A DNA stretch of 64,000 nucleotides from Epichloe hybrida (Eukaryota; Ascomycota; Sordariomycetes; Hypocreales; Clavicipitaceae): contig JAFEKR010000007.1 in the NCBI GenBank assembly GCA_019022495.1, positions 2,046,001-2,110,000 on the forward strand, written 5' to 3'. Within the stretch, counting starts at the first letter, position 1. Each line of letters opens with the position of its first letter. Positions 1 through 13,197 of the stretch are shown piece by piece. The translations under genes and the position numbers were made by a program. The notes under the pieces are model-generated. The model was not told the origin of the DNA and made no database searches. It saw only the letters and a list, made by a program, of their open reading frames with translations.

Positions 1-2160
1 GGAAGCTACACTAGCACTCTCTCTTTTCTTCATGGCTAAAGGAGCCTAAAAACGTAATAAAAATCAGATTAAAGGAAAGTGTATATAAGTGAATCCCTTA
101 ATAGGAATCCATGGTTCTTATTGGCTATTGTGGCTTCGGTTATTCTAATTAACCTAGTTACTTTAATCTAGTCTAGTTAATCCTCCCTTCCGCCTAACCT
201 TGTAAGTTAAATCTAACCTCACAGGTTAAATTAATCTGCAGGTTTAAAGGGGCTTAAAAACGCGATAAAAATCAAAATAAACACAAGTGAATACCGATGA
301 TAGATGCGAGCCTCTTATTAGCTTAGTCGTTGGTTCTTCCGGTTGGTTAGTCTTGTTATCTAGCCTTTAACCTGAACCGCAGCTCCGCTTGAGTTAGTGA
401 AGGTCTTAAGGGTGAGGGTCTTGTGCCTTAACAAGGGTCTTGAGGGTGAAGGTCTTGAGGATGAAGAGCTTAAGGGTCTCGTGCCTCCTTAATGCTAATA
501 GTCTGAATTAACTGTAATAGCTAGTGGGAATAAGCCTGTATAAGTACGTAACGTACGCATCTGTAATGTGTGTATACGTAAGACCTTATAATATGTTATT
601 TCTCTTGTGGCTTTCTATCTTAAAGCATTATTTAATATTGCATATAGGTATTAGGTCTTAACAATCTTTATGTGATTACCCTTAATAATCCTTAGGTTTA
701 GATACTTATTATTAACCCTTAAGGTCTTAATAATCCTTGCGTTTAGTAGCTTATTAGATCTTTTCCTTTATAGAGAATGCTTTAATTAGCATCCCCTTAG
801 TAATAATCTCTTTAATTAAAGCTTTAGTTAAAGCATTAGTTACAATCTCTCTAATTATAACATTAGCCACAATCCCTTTAATTAACGCCTTAGCCACGAT
901 CTCTTTAATTAAGACATTAGCCATTATCCCTCTAATTAATGCCTTAGCTGCAATCTCTTTAATTAATGCTTTAGCTTAGTCCTTAGAGTCTTTAGGGTCT
1001 TTAGTCTTAGGCTATAGCGATTTTCTCTCTTCTTAAATCACTTATTATAAGGTAGCTGTAGTTAAAAGAGCTTAGGGAATATAGATACTACTATCTTATA
1101 GGGAGCTTTAGAGCTCTTATATAATTTCACTAGAGGCCTATCTAAAGGTATTCTTTAACTAACCTTTAAAGTTCTCTTTAAATGCTTCCTAAAGGTTATT
1201 ATCTCTCTAACCTTAACGTTTACTAAGGTTAATAAATCCTATAATATAGTTATTAAGCTTAGGCTATGTAGTAGTCTTAGGATCTAGCTTAGCGAATTCT
1301 TTCTAATCTCTTATAAGCGCATAGGAAAGGGGTTATAATTACCTTAGTAATTTATTCTTTAATAGTCTTACTTAGGGTATTATATATAAAGGTATAAAGA
1401 CTATTATAGTTAATTATAATAAGGGAAAAAGAGAGTAAGGGTAGAGGGGGGGGGGTTTTGTCTTTGTAAATACCTATTAAAAGGAATAGAGGGTTATAGG
1501 TCTATTAGCTAGCTTAGCTAAGGGTTGTTTTTAACGTTAGGTTTAAATAAAATGCCTTATAGTAATAGATTTGGTTATTTAGTTAGTTTTCTTATAATAG
1601 ATAATAAGATTAATAATTAACTAAATATCCTAAAGGCCTAAGAGTTAATAGATTAATCTCTTAGAAGTCTAATAAGCCTATTACTAGGATTCTAGTTTAT
1701 CTTCCTTTAGCACACTCTATAGTTATGCCTCTTTACTATAATAACCGTTAATTTAGCATAATAAGGGGTAGTAGCTATAGTATATATAGAAATGTCTTTT
1801 CTTATAATACCTAACTTATCTATAGTTATAGTTAACTACTAATTAGTGTTAGTTCCACTAAGGAACGTTATACTAGTGTAATAAGGTTAAATTTAATAAA
1901 GTTAATAATAATAGCTAATAATTAAGAGAGAAAAGAAGAGGGAGAAGGAGAGAAATCTAGCTAGAAGAGAAGGTAAGTAAAAAGGGGGAAAAGTAAGGTT
2001 ATAGTGTAGTGCTACTGCTAATAGAGCGGGGTAGCTTGCGATGTGTCTAATCGCATTGCGTGCATCCCTTCGGTGGCTTTACTCTTTAGCTATGGTTAGA
2101 CTATCTATCGTCCGAAGGTCTGAAGGAAGCCATAGTAACTATATAAATCCTAGAGTATAC
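1..2160. repeat. Unassigned degenerate repeat DNA, left edge of the element block
   Basis: No intact gene was found. The first kilobase is less AT-rich than what follows. It contains a diverged direct repeat (about 37-95 and 243-295, both with TTAAAAACG-type and AAGTGAATA-type words), short GGTCTTGAGGGTGA-type tandem words around 390-475 and a 27-bp minisatellite. An 11-G run lies near 1,446-1,456. A moderate-GC patch at about 2,025-2,150 has TGGCTT and AAGCCA as an inverted pair. The block probably contains the gag and 5' end of Gypsy A1, whose RT begins just downstream, but I could not find a 5' LTR. Internal boundaries are not resolved. Confidence 0.5.
800..985. repeat. 27-bp minisatellite
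   Basis: About six diverged copies of a 27-bp unit built on CTTTAATTAA...TTAGCCACAATC. The period is a multiple of three. Read on the minus strand, each unit gives a nine-residue repeat of the type A-[NK]-[VA]-L-I-[KR]-[EG]-I-[VMA]. A stop codon lies immediately upstream on that strand, so no open gene is claimed. Confidence 0.7.
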
Positions 2161-3683
2161 TTATTTATAGTAAAAAAGTAAAGGTATTATAGTTATACTA
2201 ATTTTAAAAAACATAAGTAATAAAGAAGCTATATTAAATTAGAATAAGAGCACTAAGTGCCTTATACTAATAATCCTAGAAAAATATAGGGAGTTTATAA
2301 ATGTTTTTTCTAAAGAGTTAGTAAGTAAGCTTCTTAAACTAGGAGGTTATACTTATACTATTAAATTAGAAAAAGGGAAAACACTACCTTAAAGGCTTAT
2401 ATATAATTTAGCTAAAAGAGAGCTAGAGGTCCTTAGAGAGTACCTTATAAGTATATAGCTTAAAGGGTAAATTAGAAGATTAGTTAGCCTAGCTAAAGCC
2501 CTAATTTTATTTATTTTAAAGAAAGGAGGGAAATTAAGGCTTTATATAAATTATAAGGGCCTAAATAAGATTATAATTAAGAATAAGGCCCCTTTACCTC
2601 TTATTACTAAAATTCTTAATTAATTAGTAAGTATAGTTATTTTTATAGTCTTAGATTTAAAAGATATATATTACTAGCTATATATTTACTTAGGTAATAA
2701 GTAAAAAATAGCGTTTTATTATTAATATAGTTACTTTAAATATCTAGTAATACTATTTAAACTAGTTAATATATTAGTAACTTTTTAGGAGTATATTAAT
2801 AATACTCTTAAAGTACTTATTAATAAGACTTATATTATCTATTTAGATAATATACTAATATATAGTAGTAAGGTTAAAGAGTATATAAAGCATATTAAAT
2901 AAGTTTTATATAGGTTTAGAAAGGTAAGCCTTTTAATTAACCTTAAGAAATATTAATTTTTAGTTAAGGAAGTTAAATTTTTAGGCTTTAAGATATTAAA
3001 GAAAGGTATTATAATAAACCTAGTAAGAGTTAAAGTAATTATAACCTAGCTAATATTATATAGTGTTTTTAATATTTAGTTATTTCTTAGTTTTACTAGA
3101 TTTTACTACTATTTTATTAAATAGTATAGTAAAGTTATTATTTTATTAATAGATTACCTTAGAGGGAATTAACTAGTAATATTTAAACTAGAACCCTATA
3201 AGCTAGTAGTGTTTAGAGAACTTTAATAAAGATTTCAAAAAGCGCTAATTTTAGTATATTTTAACTTACTTATATATCTTAAAGTAAAGATAAATATATC
3301 TAGATATATAATTAGGGCTATACTTATAATATTAGTGCTAAGTTACTAGCACTTAGTTATATTTATATTAAGGAAAATAACTAATACTAAATTATAATAT
3401 TTAATACCTAATAGTAAATTATTAGCTATTTAAGAGGCTTTTTATATATAGAGACACTATCTTACTTATTTAGCTTATATAATTAAAGTTATTATAGATT
3501 ATTTAAACTATAAGTACTTTACTATAAAGCCTAAGCTTACTAGTAAGTAAGTAACTATACTTAATAAGCTTTATTCTTTTAATTTTAAGATTATATATTA
3601 TATAAGGAAATTAAATCCTACTAACTTACTTTTAAGAAAACTAGATTTTATAAGTAAGGTAAGGAAAGAGAAAGTAATAACTA
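2161..3683 (+). pseudogene. Gypsy A1 chromovirus pol, part 1: reverse transcriptase and RNase H
   Basis: Plus-strand translation across stop codons gives an ordered Ty3/Gypsy RT. There is an EYREFINVFSKE-like entry, the block ELEVLREYL followed by LFILKKGGKLRLYINYKGLN, then IFIVLDLKDIYY, and a YLDNILIYS box near 2,836-2,860. The second catalytic Asp of the usual YxDD has become Asn (GAT to AAT), as RIP would produce. An RNase H-like segment follows to about 3,680. Most in-frame stops sit where Gln or Trp is expected. The frame is broken at 3,684 by the LTR of element A2. The matching integrase resumes at 45,390 and the chromodomain at 56,401, so this is one element cut into three pieces. It cannot encode a working enzyme. 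Confidence 0.85.
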
Positions 3684-3684
3684 T

Positions 3685-4154
3685 TGTGTGCCATGATACG
3701 CGCGCCTATAAACGCGCGTATTCGCGATGACAAGCACAAGGGATACAGGGGATCACAGGGATAAATAACACAACAAGGGATAACGATATTAGTTATCTAG
3801 GCAAAGGGACTATTTAATCTATAAAGAGATCACCTATAGCTAGATTCTTTTAAGGTTCTTTATACACGCCTAACTTTAGATTTTTAACTTAAATACCTAG
3901 CGTTACTATAGCCACTATTGTGTTTACCTTAATAAGATAAATTAATAAGATTATTTCCCTAACTTAACTAAAAAGTCACTTCTAATCTAATAGACTATTT
4001 AATCTAAATTATCTCTATTTATAAAGACTAATTTAGCCATTATTATAATTACTACTGTTAAGTTAATTAACCCTTCTAACATAAGCAGACATTACTACTA
4101 CCTATGACTATAGGCTAGTATTATGTCTTTTAGGGTATTATTTTCCACTTAACA
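3685..4154 (+). repeat. Left LTR of Gypsy A2
   Basis: 470 bp, starting TGTGTGCCATG and ending CACTTAACA. A 470-bp partner lies at 44,920-45,389 in the same orientation. The pair is flanked by AACTAT at 3,679-3,684 and again at 45,390-45,395, which marks insertion into Gypsy A1. If the LTR is taken to begin at 3,684, the duplication is the usual 5 bp. The two LTRs differ mostly by C/T and G/A transitions. Confidence 0.9.
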
Positions 4155-6600
4155 AAACTAGTGGAGAAACGCGGTTTTAAACCCCTAGGACCTTTTCGCT
4201 TTCTAGTTAATTTACTACTAACTAAGATTAATTAGAAGCAAGCTAATAATTACGCTCTTAGCTATTACTAGGCTAACCTACATAAAGACCCCTTTATTTT
4301 ACCTTCCTTATACTAAGATATAGATCTAAAGCCTTAACCTAACCTTTATAATAGTTATAGCGCAAAGGAGAAGCTAGCTAAGCATACTAAGCTAAGGTAA
4401 ACTAAGAATACAAACTAGTATTATATAAAAGAATAGAAAAGGAGACTAGATAGTTTAGAGGTATACCTTATAAACACTAGCTAAACTATTAACCCTTTGC
4501 TAAAAGTCTTTAAATATAAGGCACTAGGATAGAAAGCGCTGCCTAGTATTATAGACTATTTAATCTTAAGGCCTATAGCTAATTTCGCTATTATTTAGCT
4601 ATACATAGGGGTCTTATAGCTTATTATAAAGAGCTATATAATTATATTAGTAGCCTTTACTTATAGGTTACTTATTACTATAAACGCTACCTTATTAAAA
4701 GTCTTTCTTTAAGAAATTCTTACTAGTATTATAATGTTTAGTTAAGTAATTACTCTTTTATAAGATTAATTAAAAGCACTTTTTACTAAGCCTATATTTA
4801 ACCTTATACTATCTTACTCCTAATAGCTAAGTAAAGCAGGACCTAGTAAATACCTAAGTTACCTAAAGGACCTTTAGGACTTACTATTACCTAGTACCCT
4901 AGTTACTAATTAGGAATTACTTAATTCTAAGATAGTTATTAGCCTAGCTTAAACTTAGTTTAATAATCACTTAGGTAAAGACCCTAATAATAGAGGTAAG
5001 ACACCTAGATCTCTTAGAGAGCTTAATATAAAAACCTTTATAAAGCTTCTTAAAGAGATAATAGCGTATTAAACTTCCCTTATTACTATATAGAATAGGT
5101 ATAATATTTAGTAGTTTTTAGGGGAAAATATAGCTAATTTTATTAAGGACTTTAAGGTAAAGATAAAAGCAATAGGTATTCCTAAAGTAAATTAGCGTAA
5201 GATACTTAAGCGTAATATTAACCTAAAGCTCTAATAGGTGGTTAAAATGCTAACTATATTATAATCTTAGAAGGAGTCTAAGGAAAAGATACTCTTATAG
5301 TTTAATATAACTAGCTAGGATTAAATAGAAAACGCTAGAGAATAACTTAAAGACCTTAATTTAATATAGCTAAAGACTATTAAGGAAACCTATTACTAGT
5401 TATAGAAGCATTATGCTCTAATGTCTAATGCAAACCTAATAGGATAGAAAACTATAATAACCTAGTCTAACTATATTTATAAAGCCTTACTAAAACACTT
5501 AATCTTAAGCTTTATAAATAAAAAGGGGTTTACTTATAAAGAAATCTTAGTTATATAGTATAAACCACTTTAGATAGCACTTAACGTATATATTTATATA
5601 TAACTAGAGCTTAAAAATAGGGACCTAGAATTAGCTAATATAGAAAATTATGCTTTAGGCAAGAAAGACTTTAGCTTTAAGATATAGACACTATTTAATT
5701 AGGCTACCTTTAATAGTTACTAGGCTACTTAAAAGAATTGCTTAGCACTAGGTAATTTAAATAAGCAAGCTAAGAAGACTATCTTATTTAATACTAACAT
5801 AGGATAATAAGGGGCCCTTAGATTAGCGAAATACTAAGATTAAATAGAAGATCTAATAAAATAACTAGTAAAGCTAAAAATCATGGTTATAGCCTAGGTA
5901 GTAAAGGAAATTAATATAGTAAAGCTACTTAAGGAAAAGTATAGTAATTACCCTTAATATTAATAGCGAACTTATTAGGCAAACTATATAGGTTTATTTA
6001 ATCTAGATAAGGAGCGCTATTTTAAAATAAACATAATATTAGGAAAAGGCCACTAGTTAAACTATTATTACTACTATAATAAAGAATCACATATTGCGAT
6101 AAAGTGTAATACTTTAAAATATAATAATATATTAAAGTTTACTATATATAACCTAGTAGTTTGCATTTTAGCTATTATAGATAATATAAGACATTAAATT
6201 ATGCCTTTATTCTTGCTTATAAAATTTCTTTCTATTAGTAACTATATATAGAGACTAGCTATATTCTAGGTTAAGTACTTTAAGGACTATAAGATTATAT
6301 ATATAATTCTAAGAATTAAGGAACATAGCCCTTATAGAGAATTAAGCTAGGAAATAACACTAGAAAAATAGGAAGTATTTAATTAAATAAAGGGTATGTT
6401 TAATCTAGTAAAATTTTAACCTAAAAGAGAGATTAATATAATGTCTATCTTAAAGCGTAAGACATTAGGTATAGTATTTACTATTACCTTTAAGAAGCTA
6501 AGCATAAGGGAGGAGGAAGATAAAGAGATTATTATAAAGTTTATAGCTATTAGTAAATAGTTAGTAAAATGCCTAAGGATTAAAGACATTATAGAAGATA
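4155..6600 (+). pseudogene. Gypsy A2 gag remnant
   Basis: The region immediately inside the left LTR. No frame stays open. Translation with stops read through gives a charged, Gag-like sequence. Near 6,060-6,105 it ends in a decayed zinc knuckle, read as YYYYNKESHIAIKC, where the first two Cys of the CX2CX4HX4C pattern have become Tyr (TGC/TGT to TAC/TAT, as RIP would produce). The assignment rests on this knuckle and on position between LTR and pol. Frame and ends are approximate. Confidence 0.6.
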
Positions 6601-9600
6601 AGGTAAAAGACTAGTAACCTTACACTTAACCTATTTAAGATAATTTAGTAATAACTAAGGGTAAGAAAGAGCTATTAAATAAAGTTAGATAAAGGATTCT
6701 TAATTAATTATATAATAAGGTCTTTTAGAAGAAGGTTAGAGTGCCCTTTTAGGATATCTATTATATTATGCTAATACTAGCAGAGGCAGTTAGCAATAAA
6801 TATCTCTTATAAGCAAAAGGTATAGAAGATATTTACTACTATAATAGAGACATATTAGGGCTAGCTTCTCCTTTAAAAATATTTAGCGTAAAACTAAACC
6901 TAAGACTAATTAATCTAGGGAACTAGATTAACTTAATTCTTTAATTAATAAAAGAGACCCTTAAGGAAGATAAGAAAAATAAAGCTATAGCTAAGAATAG
7001 CTTACTAATAACGCCTCCACTAGAGATTAATATAGCCTTATAGGAACGAATTTAGGAGAGACTAGGAGCTTGCTTAGAATAGGGCAAACCTTAGCAGAAT
7101 TTAATTAATCCTACTTAGATAAACTTTATGCTTAATATAATTTTAGAACTATAAGCTACTATTAATTGCCTATAAGACTTACTATACCTCTAAGTCTAGC
7201 TAGATAACCTAGAAGGGGAGCTTCTCCCTAGGCTTATTAACATAGGATTATAAGGGAATGTAATTATAGAAAGCATAGCTAGGTAACTTAGACTAAGAAT
7301 TTACCTAATAGATATAATAAATATAATATTATTCTTATTATATAGTATTAAGATAATTAGGGAGGTTTAGACAAGACTATATCTAGGAAATATCTAGATA
7401 CCCGCTAATTTTTACATTAGTCTAGACTTAGTTAATATTAGCCTAATTCTTAGAATACTATTTTTTAGACTATTCTAGATATAGTTTAATTACTTAAGAA
7501 GCAAAGAGCTTTATGCCTAGTATTACTTTAGGGATATTATTATTATCTTAAGAGTTATAGGAAGTATCTAATAGTAGTACACTAATAAGTAGCTAGCCTA
7601 GTAGCCCTTTATTAATATTATCTTATTTAGTTACCTAGAAATAAAGGAAGATTAAATGGTTTATAAAGGGTTAGAGATAGAAATAGATAATAATAAATAG
7701 TTAATTTCTCTTATAATAAGGGAAGGAACTAATATCTTCTAAGAGGTAATTAAGGATATAATAGTAAACCACACCTAATAACTTAAAGCAGTTATAAAGG
7801 ATTTTAAGCCCTAGTAATAACCAAATTTACCTAATCTTATAGTAAACACAATATATAAGCGAAAAGCTAATAAAATACATCCCTAAGATAACATTCCCTC
7901 TAATAGATTAACACTAGAAAGGGACCTAAAATAGAAGATAAAGAAATAGGAAAAGGCTAAGTTATGTCTAGATATATCTAGGAAGTATAGTGAATATATT
8001 ACTAGGAGATTTTACGTAAATCTATAAGGTTTTAGAATAACCTAGTAATATTTAGATTAAATAGTTAAAGGGGTATAAGAATATTTAATATAAGAAAAAG
8101 TTAATGTTTTTAAGGAAATTCTTTATAACTAAGAAGTAGCGCTAGCCTAGGACTTATTAGAATATAGGAAAGTTAACTTACTAGTTACACTACTATAAGT
8201 TATAAAGGTTATTAAACATAAAGTATAGTAAGTAAGCTTAATCCTAATACCTCTTAGGTTATAAGGGAGATTAGTTAATCTTCTAAAGAAGAAGCTAAAG
8301 TATAGATATTTAGAGGAGAGTTATAGCTCTTATAGGAATCCTTATTTTCTTATTATAAAGAAGGATAAAGGGATTTGCCTAATTCTATTTACTATAAAGT
8401 ATAATAAGGTAATAATATAAGATACGCTAATTCCTTAAGGCGTAGAAGCATTTAGCGAGAGCTTTATAATATGTAAGATCTTATTAATAGTTAACTTATT
8501 ATCTAAATATAATTAGGTAGTATTAGCAGAGAAAAGTAAGGATATAATAATGATTTCTACTATAATTAGACTTTTGTAACTCTATTACCTACTATAAGGA
8601 GCTACTAACTTAGTAGCTTAGTTTATTAGGATTATTAGATAAATCCTATTTAATTTAATCCCTTATATTTACGCACCTTTCCTAGATAATATTATAGTAA
8701 AGAGACTAATAATAATGTATAATAAAGAGGAGATTATACTAGGAGTACGCAGATATGTAATAGAGTATTTAATTAATATTAATAAAGTTTTAGTTAATAT
8801 TAAGCTCTCTAGTTACATAGCCTTAGCGTCTAAGTTAAAGTTCTGCTAGAAATTAGCAGAAATTATAGGATTTATATGTAAGATAAATAGGCAAAAGCTA
8901 ACTAAAGCAAAGATTATAAAGATTTTAGACTAGAAGGTTTATTAAGATTAATTAGAAGTGTAATCCTTTATTAAGTTAATAGGAGTTTACTATATCTAGG
9001 TAAAATACTATATATAAAAGGCAAAACCACTAGTAATTTTACTAAGGAAGACAAAGGATTAGGAATAAGGACTAAAGTAATAAGAAGCCATGGATATCCT
9101 AAAGAAGGCGATAATAATAGCCCTAATCCTTATTTTACTTAATCTTAGACTAGGCTTTAGAGAAATTATACTAATAGTTAATATAAGCTTACTTAGATAA
9201 GGGGCTGCATTATTATAAATTATTAATAGGAAATAGTATCTAGTTAAATATAAAAGCAGTACTTAGACTATTACTAAGGCTAAGTATAATATAACTAAGC
9301 GAGAATATTAAGCGGTTATCTATATATTAAGAAAACTACGAATTTACCTCTATAAAGTCCTATTTACATTAGAAATAGACTTGCAAGTTCTTATGTATTA
9401 GCTTAATAGCGCGGTTAATAATATGCCTAGAGCTCTTATTACATAATAGATTAGTTATATCCTACTTTTTAATTTCTCTGTATAATATATTCTAGGCAAA
9501 AAGAATCACATTGTAAATGCCTTATCTAGGAAAGGCCCTAGGGCTTTAGATTAATTAGATTAAGAAGTTAAAGGGGATATTAAAGATTTTATTAACTTAT

Positions 9601-9900
9601 ATCTTAATAGCATTAAGATAGAGAAGAATAGTAAGAGGAATTACTTTAAAGAGATATAATAAGTTATTAAATTCTTAATAACCCTTTAAAGACTAATTAA
9701 TCTTAGCGCAAAGGACTATAGAAAACTATATAAAGCAGATAAGGAAAGCATAGATAAGGAGATAAATATTCCCCCTATAAAAAACAAGTAGCCCCTAAGC
9801 AAAGTCTTATGTAGGGGCAAGGAAGCTAACCATATACTATAATATAGGATAACTATTTAAGCTATATAGAGTTAGAGTAGGATATAGTATAATATATAGA
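6600..9900 (+). pseudogene. Gypsy A2 pol remnant: protease region, reverse transcriptase, RNase H
   Basis: Translation through stops gives a recognisable fungal Gypsy RT: IPLRLQGRLVNLLKKKLKYR and NPYFLIIKKDKG, then IIRQILFNLIPYIYAPFLDN around 8,630-8,690 (FLDN in place of FLDD), and VRRYVIEYLININKVLVNI. RNase H-like text follows (GAALLQIINRKQYLVKY, KREYQAVIYILRKLRIYL, LGKKNHIVNALSRK). Homology fades near 9,780-9,900, at the start of an integrase zinc-binding region (RGKEANHILQYRI). Gypsy B pol text then takes over. Many Gln and Trp positions are stops. It is a decayed copy and not a functional gene. Confidence 0.8.
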
Positions 9901-12900
9901 CTAACTACTATTCTTAATTCCTATACTCTTTAATATATATTATTATATTAATATCTAGATTAATTATAGTTATAATTATTATAGTGCTATAAGCTAGTTA
10001 GTAATAAAACAGTTTAGCCTAAAGCTTATATAGTTACTAAAGAGAAAGCGTGTCTAGACTATAGTAAAAACAAAAAGGAAGGGAAAGAGAGTATAGGAGA
10101 ATACCTCCTTAATTACCTATATAGTACACACTAGAATAGATATTAATAGCTAGGAGTTATTAGTGTATTTATATATTATCCTAGGCCTTATATAAGATAT
10201 TATACTTAGGATGCTATAGCTAGAACATTATAACGTGGTTATTTATGTAGTAAAATAGTAATTAGTTATTAGAGTAGCAAAGGGCTTATATATCTCTAAA
10301 GCCTTTACGTATAAGGTAAAGACTCTAGTATAGGGGATTATTAGGTCCTTATATACTATAGAAGCGCGCTAGGCACACTAGAGAAAGGACACTTCTATAA
10401 TATTTATTACTATAAGCCTTAGGGAGATAATAATAGTACTATAGATTATAGTGCCTAAGATAAAACTAAATAGCCTAGATACATTAATATTACCTAAGGA
10501 GTTAGCTAACTTTACAGACCTTTTTAATAAAGCTAGAGCTAATAGCCTACCTCCTCACTAGGGGTCCCTTAATTACTATATATGCTTATATAAGAATTAG
10601 GATAGGTCTAAACTAACGCTCCCTTAAGGACTACTATATAATATACTAAGGGACTAGCTTCTAGAGGTTAGACACTAGATTATAGACTTAATAAATAAGG
10701 GTTAGATTTATACTAGCTTATTATTAGCTATAGCTCTAGTTTTCCTTATTAAAAAGGCTAATAGAGGTTAGCGTTTTTACGTAAACTACTGCGCTTTTAA
10801 TAAGATAATAGCATAGGATTACTATCCTCTCCTATTAATTAAGGAGACACTCTATTCCTTATCCTAGGCACACTAGTTTATAAAGGTAAATATTTATATA
10901 GCGTTTTATAAGCTATAGATTACTAAGGGCTAGGAGCACCTAATAGCGTTTTAAACTAGGTTTAGGCTATTTAAGTAGCTAGTTTGCCTCTTAAGCCTAG
11001 CTAGTGCACTAGTAATGTTTTAATATTATATTAATAAGTCCTTAGGGGATATATTAGGGGATTTTATTATAGTATACTTAGATAATATCTTAATTTACTT
11101 AGAGGGATTAAGGAAAGACTATATAGCTAAGGTCTAGGTAATATTAAGCTACCTAAGGGCTATAGGGTTATACTTAGACCTTAATAAGTCTATATTCGCA
11201 GTAAAGGAGGTTTAATACCTAGGATACATTATTATAGTAAGTTATTCTATTTATCTAGATCTAGCAAAGGTTATAGCTATTAGGGAATAAGTAGCCCTAA
11301 TAAAACTTTAGGGGGTCTATAGCTTCCTAGGGTTTGCTAACTTTTACTATAACTTTATTAGTAACTTTTTAGAACTAGTAGCACCGCTAATATAATTAAC
11401 TAAGAGAAATGTCCCTTTTTAATAGGGGCCTAAAGAGAATAATACCTTTAATAGGTTAAAAGACACCTTTATTATATACCTAGTACTAGTATAATAGGAT
11501 CTAGATCTCCCTATAGTAATAAAAGCTAATTATTTAGGAATAGCTATTAGAGAATGCCTTTCCTAATAAGCCTAGGATAGCATTATATACCTAGTTACCT
11601 ACTACTCCGCTAGCCTTATATCCTTATAAAAGAACTATATAATTTATAATAAGGAATTACTAGCTATTATCTTATACCTTAAGGCATAGTTAGCTAAGCT
11701 ATAGGGTGTTTCTAGTCTATTTATAATTTATATAGACTATAAGAACCTAGAGTACTTTATAACTCCCTAGTTAATATTAGAGTAGTAAGCTTAATAAGCA
11801 AACACACTTATACTATTTAATTTCTATCTCTAGTATAGACTTAGTATATAGGTATAGTAGCCTAATGCTCTTTCCTAAAGGGAATAAGACTAGGAAAGGG
11901 TAACCTCTAGAATAGGATATATCCTATAACCTATTACTATTATATAACTCTTACTAACACTAGATAAATAGTAAGATAATAGTAGCATAGTATTACTACT
12001 AGCTAGTAAGGTTTTCTTTACTACTAAATACCTTTAGACCTTATAGGACTAGGCTATTATCTCTAACCCTATGTATAGTATTTAATTAAGGGCTATCTAG
12101 GAAAGGGCCTAGAGGTTTCCTATTAAAGCACTTATAAGGGAGTAAGTAGTAAATTATTCTATAAGCGCTTATAAGGCGCTTTAGTTTAGGGGCTATACCT
12201 AGGTCCTAGCTTAGGAGCCTCTTATAATAACCCTAATATAGTAATACTATAATTTACTAGTAGTAAGGCACCTAGGCTATAATACTATATTTTAAATCTT
12301 ATAATAGTAGTTTTACTAAGATAGGATATTATAAGATATTACTAGGTTTATTTATAACTATTACTACTATAGTAGTTATAAGAGCTATTAATATTACTAG
12401 GGCTTACTAAAGCCTTTACCTATCCTTAACTAGTTTTAGTTATAGATCTCTATTAACTTTATAATAAACTTACTAGCACTATCCCTAGAAAAACCATAAT
12501 ACCTAATAATTATTATAGATTAACTCTCTAAATTTATTTAGCTTAAGGCTATAATATCTATAGGAGCTAAGGAATATATAAAGAGGTTTAAAATAGTTTA
12601 GTAGTAGTTTAGGGGGTTTCCTTAATTAACTATTATGGATTATAGTTTAGATTAGTTAGGAAAGTTTTAGATAATATTATGCTCCTTAGTTAGGATTAAT
12701 TAGTTACTTTCTATATTACATTACCTATAGACTAATAGTAGTACTAAGTAAGTAAACTAAGAGGTATAGGTAATACTATATATTATAGTCTCTTTCTTAT
12801 AGTTTAACTAGCTAGAATATCTAGCTACTTACTAGCTTATAATTAATAATAGGCTATCTTTTATAATAGGAGTTAGCCTAAATAAGCTACTATATAGCTA

Positions 12901-12995
12901 TAATCTAAAGCTAGTCTAGTTACTGCTAGATATATCTGCTTCTATAATAACACTAAAGAGGTAAGTAGTGCGGTTCCTTAAGCACCTCTAGGAGA
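9900..12995 (+). pseudogene. Gypsy B pol: protease region, RT, RNase H, integrase core
   Basis: A second, distinct Ty3/Gypsy pol. Recognisable order: LPKELANFTDLFNK entry (about 10,490), an RT with KKANRG.RFYVNYCAFNKI, DYYPLLLIKETL and a YLDNILIYLEG box (about 11,070-11,105; YLDD to YLDN), KSIFAVKEV.YLGYII, then RNase H with YNKELLAIILYLKA and IYIDYKNLEYF (about 11,640-11,760). An integrase segment follows, with GLLKPLPIPN and a core carrying LSKFI (about 12,400-12,700). The frame stops at 13,000, where element C is inserted (TSD GTACT), and the integrase C-terminus resumes at 31,964. No gag was found upstream, so this copy is either 5'-truncated or rearranged where it meets A2. The exact left boundary is uncertain. 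Confidence 0.8.
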
Positions 12996-13000
12996 GTACT

Positions 13001-13197
13001 TGTTACGTGCAGGTTTGGCATGATATAAGGCGAATCCGTCAGAGGGGCTAACGGATCTGCTGTTGTAAAGTTATACTAAGTTTGCTATAAGAGCTACTGT
13101 TAGGTATAAGGTAAGATATCTAAAGAAAGTTAATTCTTTTTATCTAGAGTCTAAATCTAGTCTTATATGCGCTTGCCTTTAGCTCTGCTATATAATA
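13001..13197 (-). repeat. 3' LTR of Gypsy C
   Basis: 197 bp, starting TGTTACGTGCAGG. A 197-bp copy lies at 31,767-31,963. GTACT at 12,996-13,000 is repeated at 31,964-31,968. The internal pol reads on the minus strand, so this is the 3' LTR. Its right end has decayed (CGTAACA to TATAATA, all transitions), while the partner keeps CGTAACA. Confidence 0.9.
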
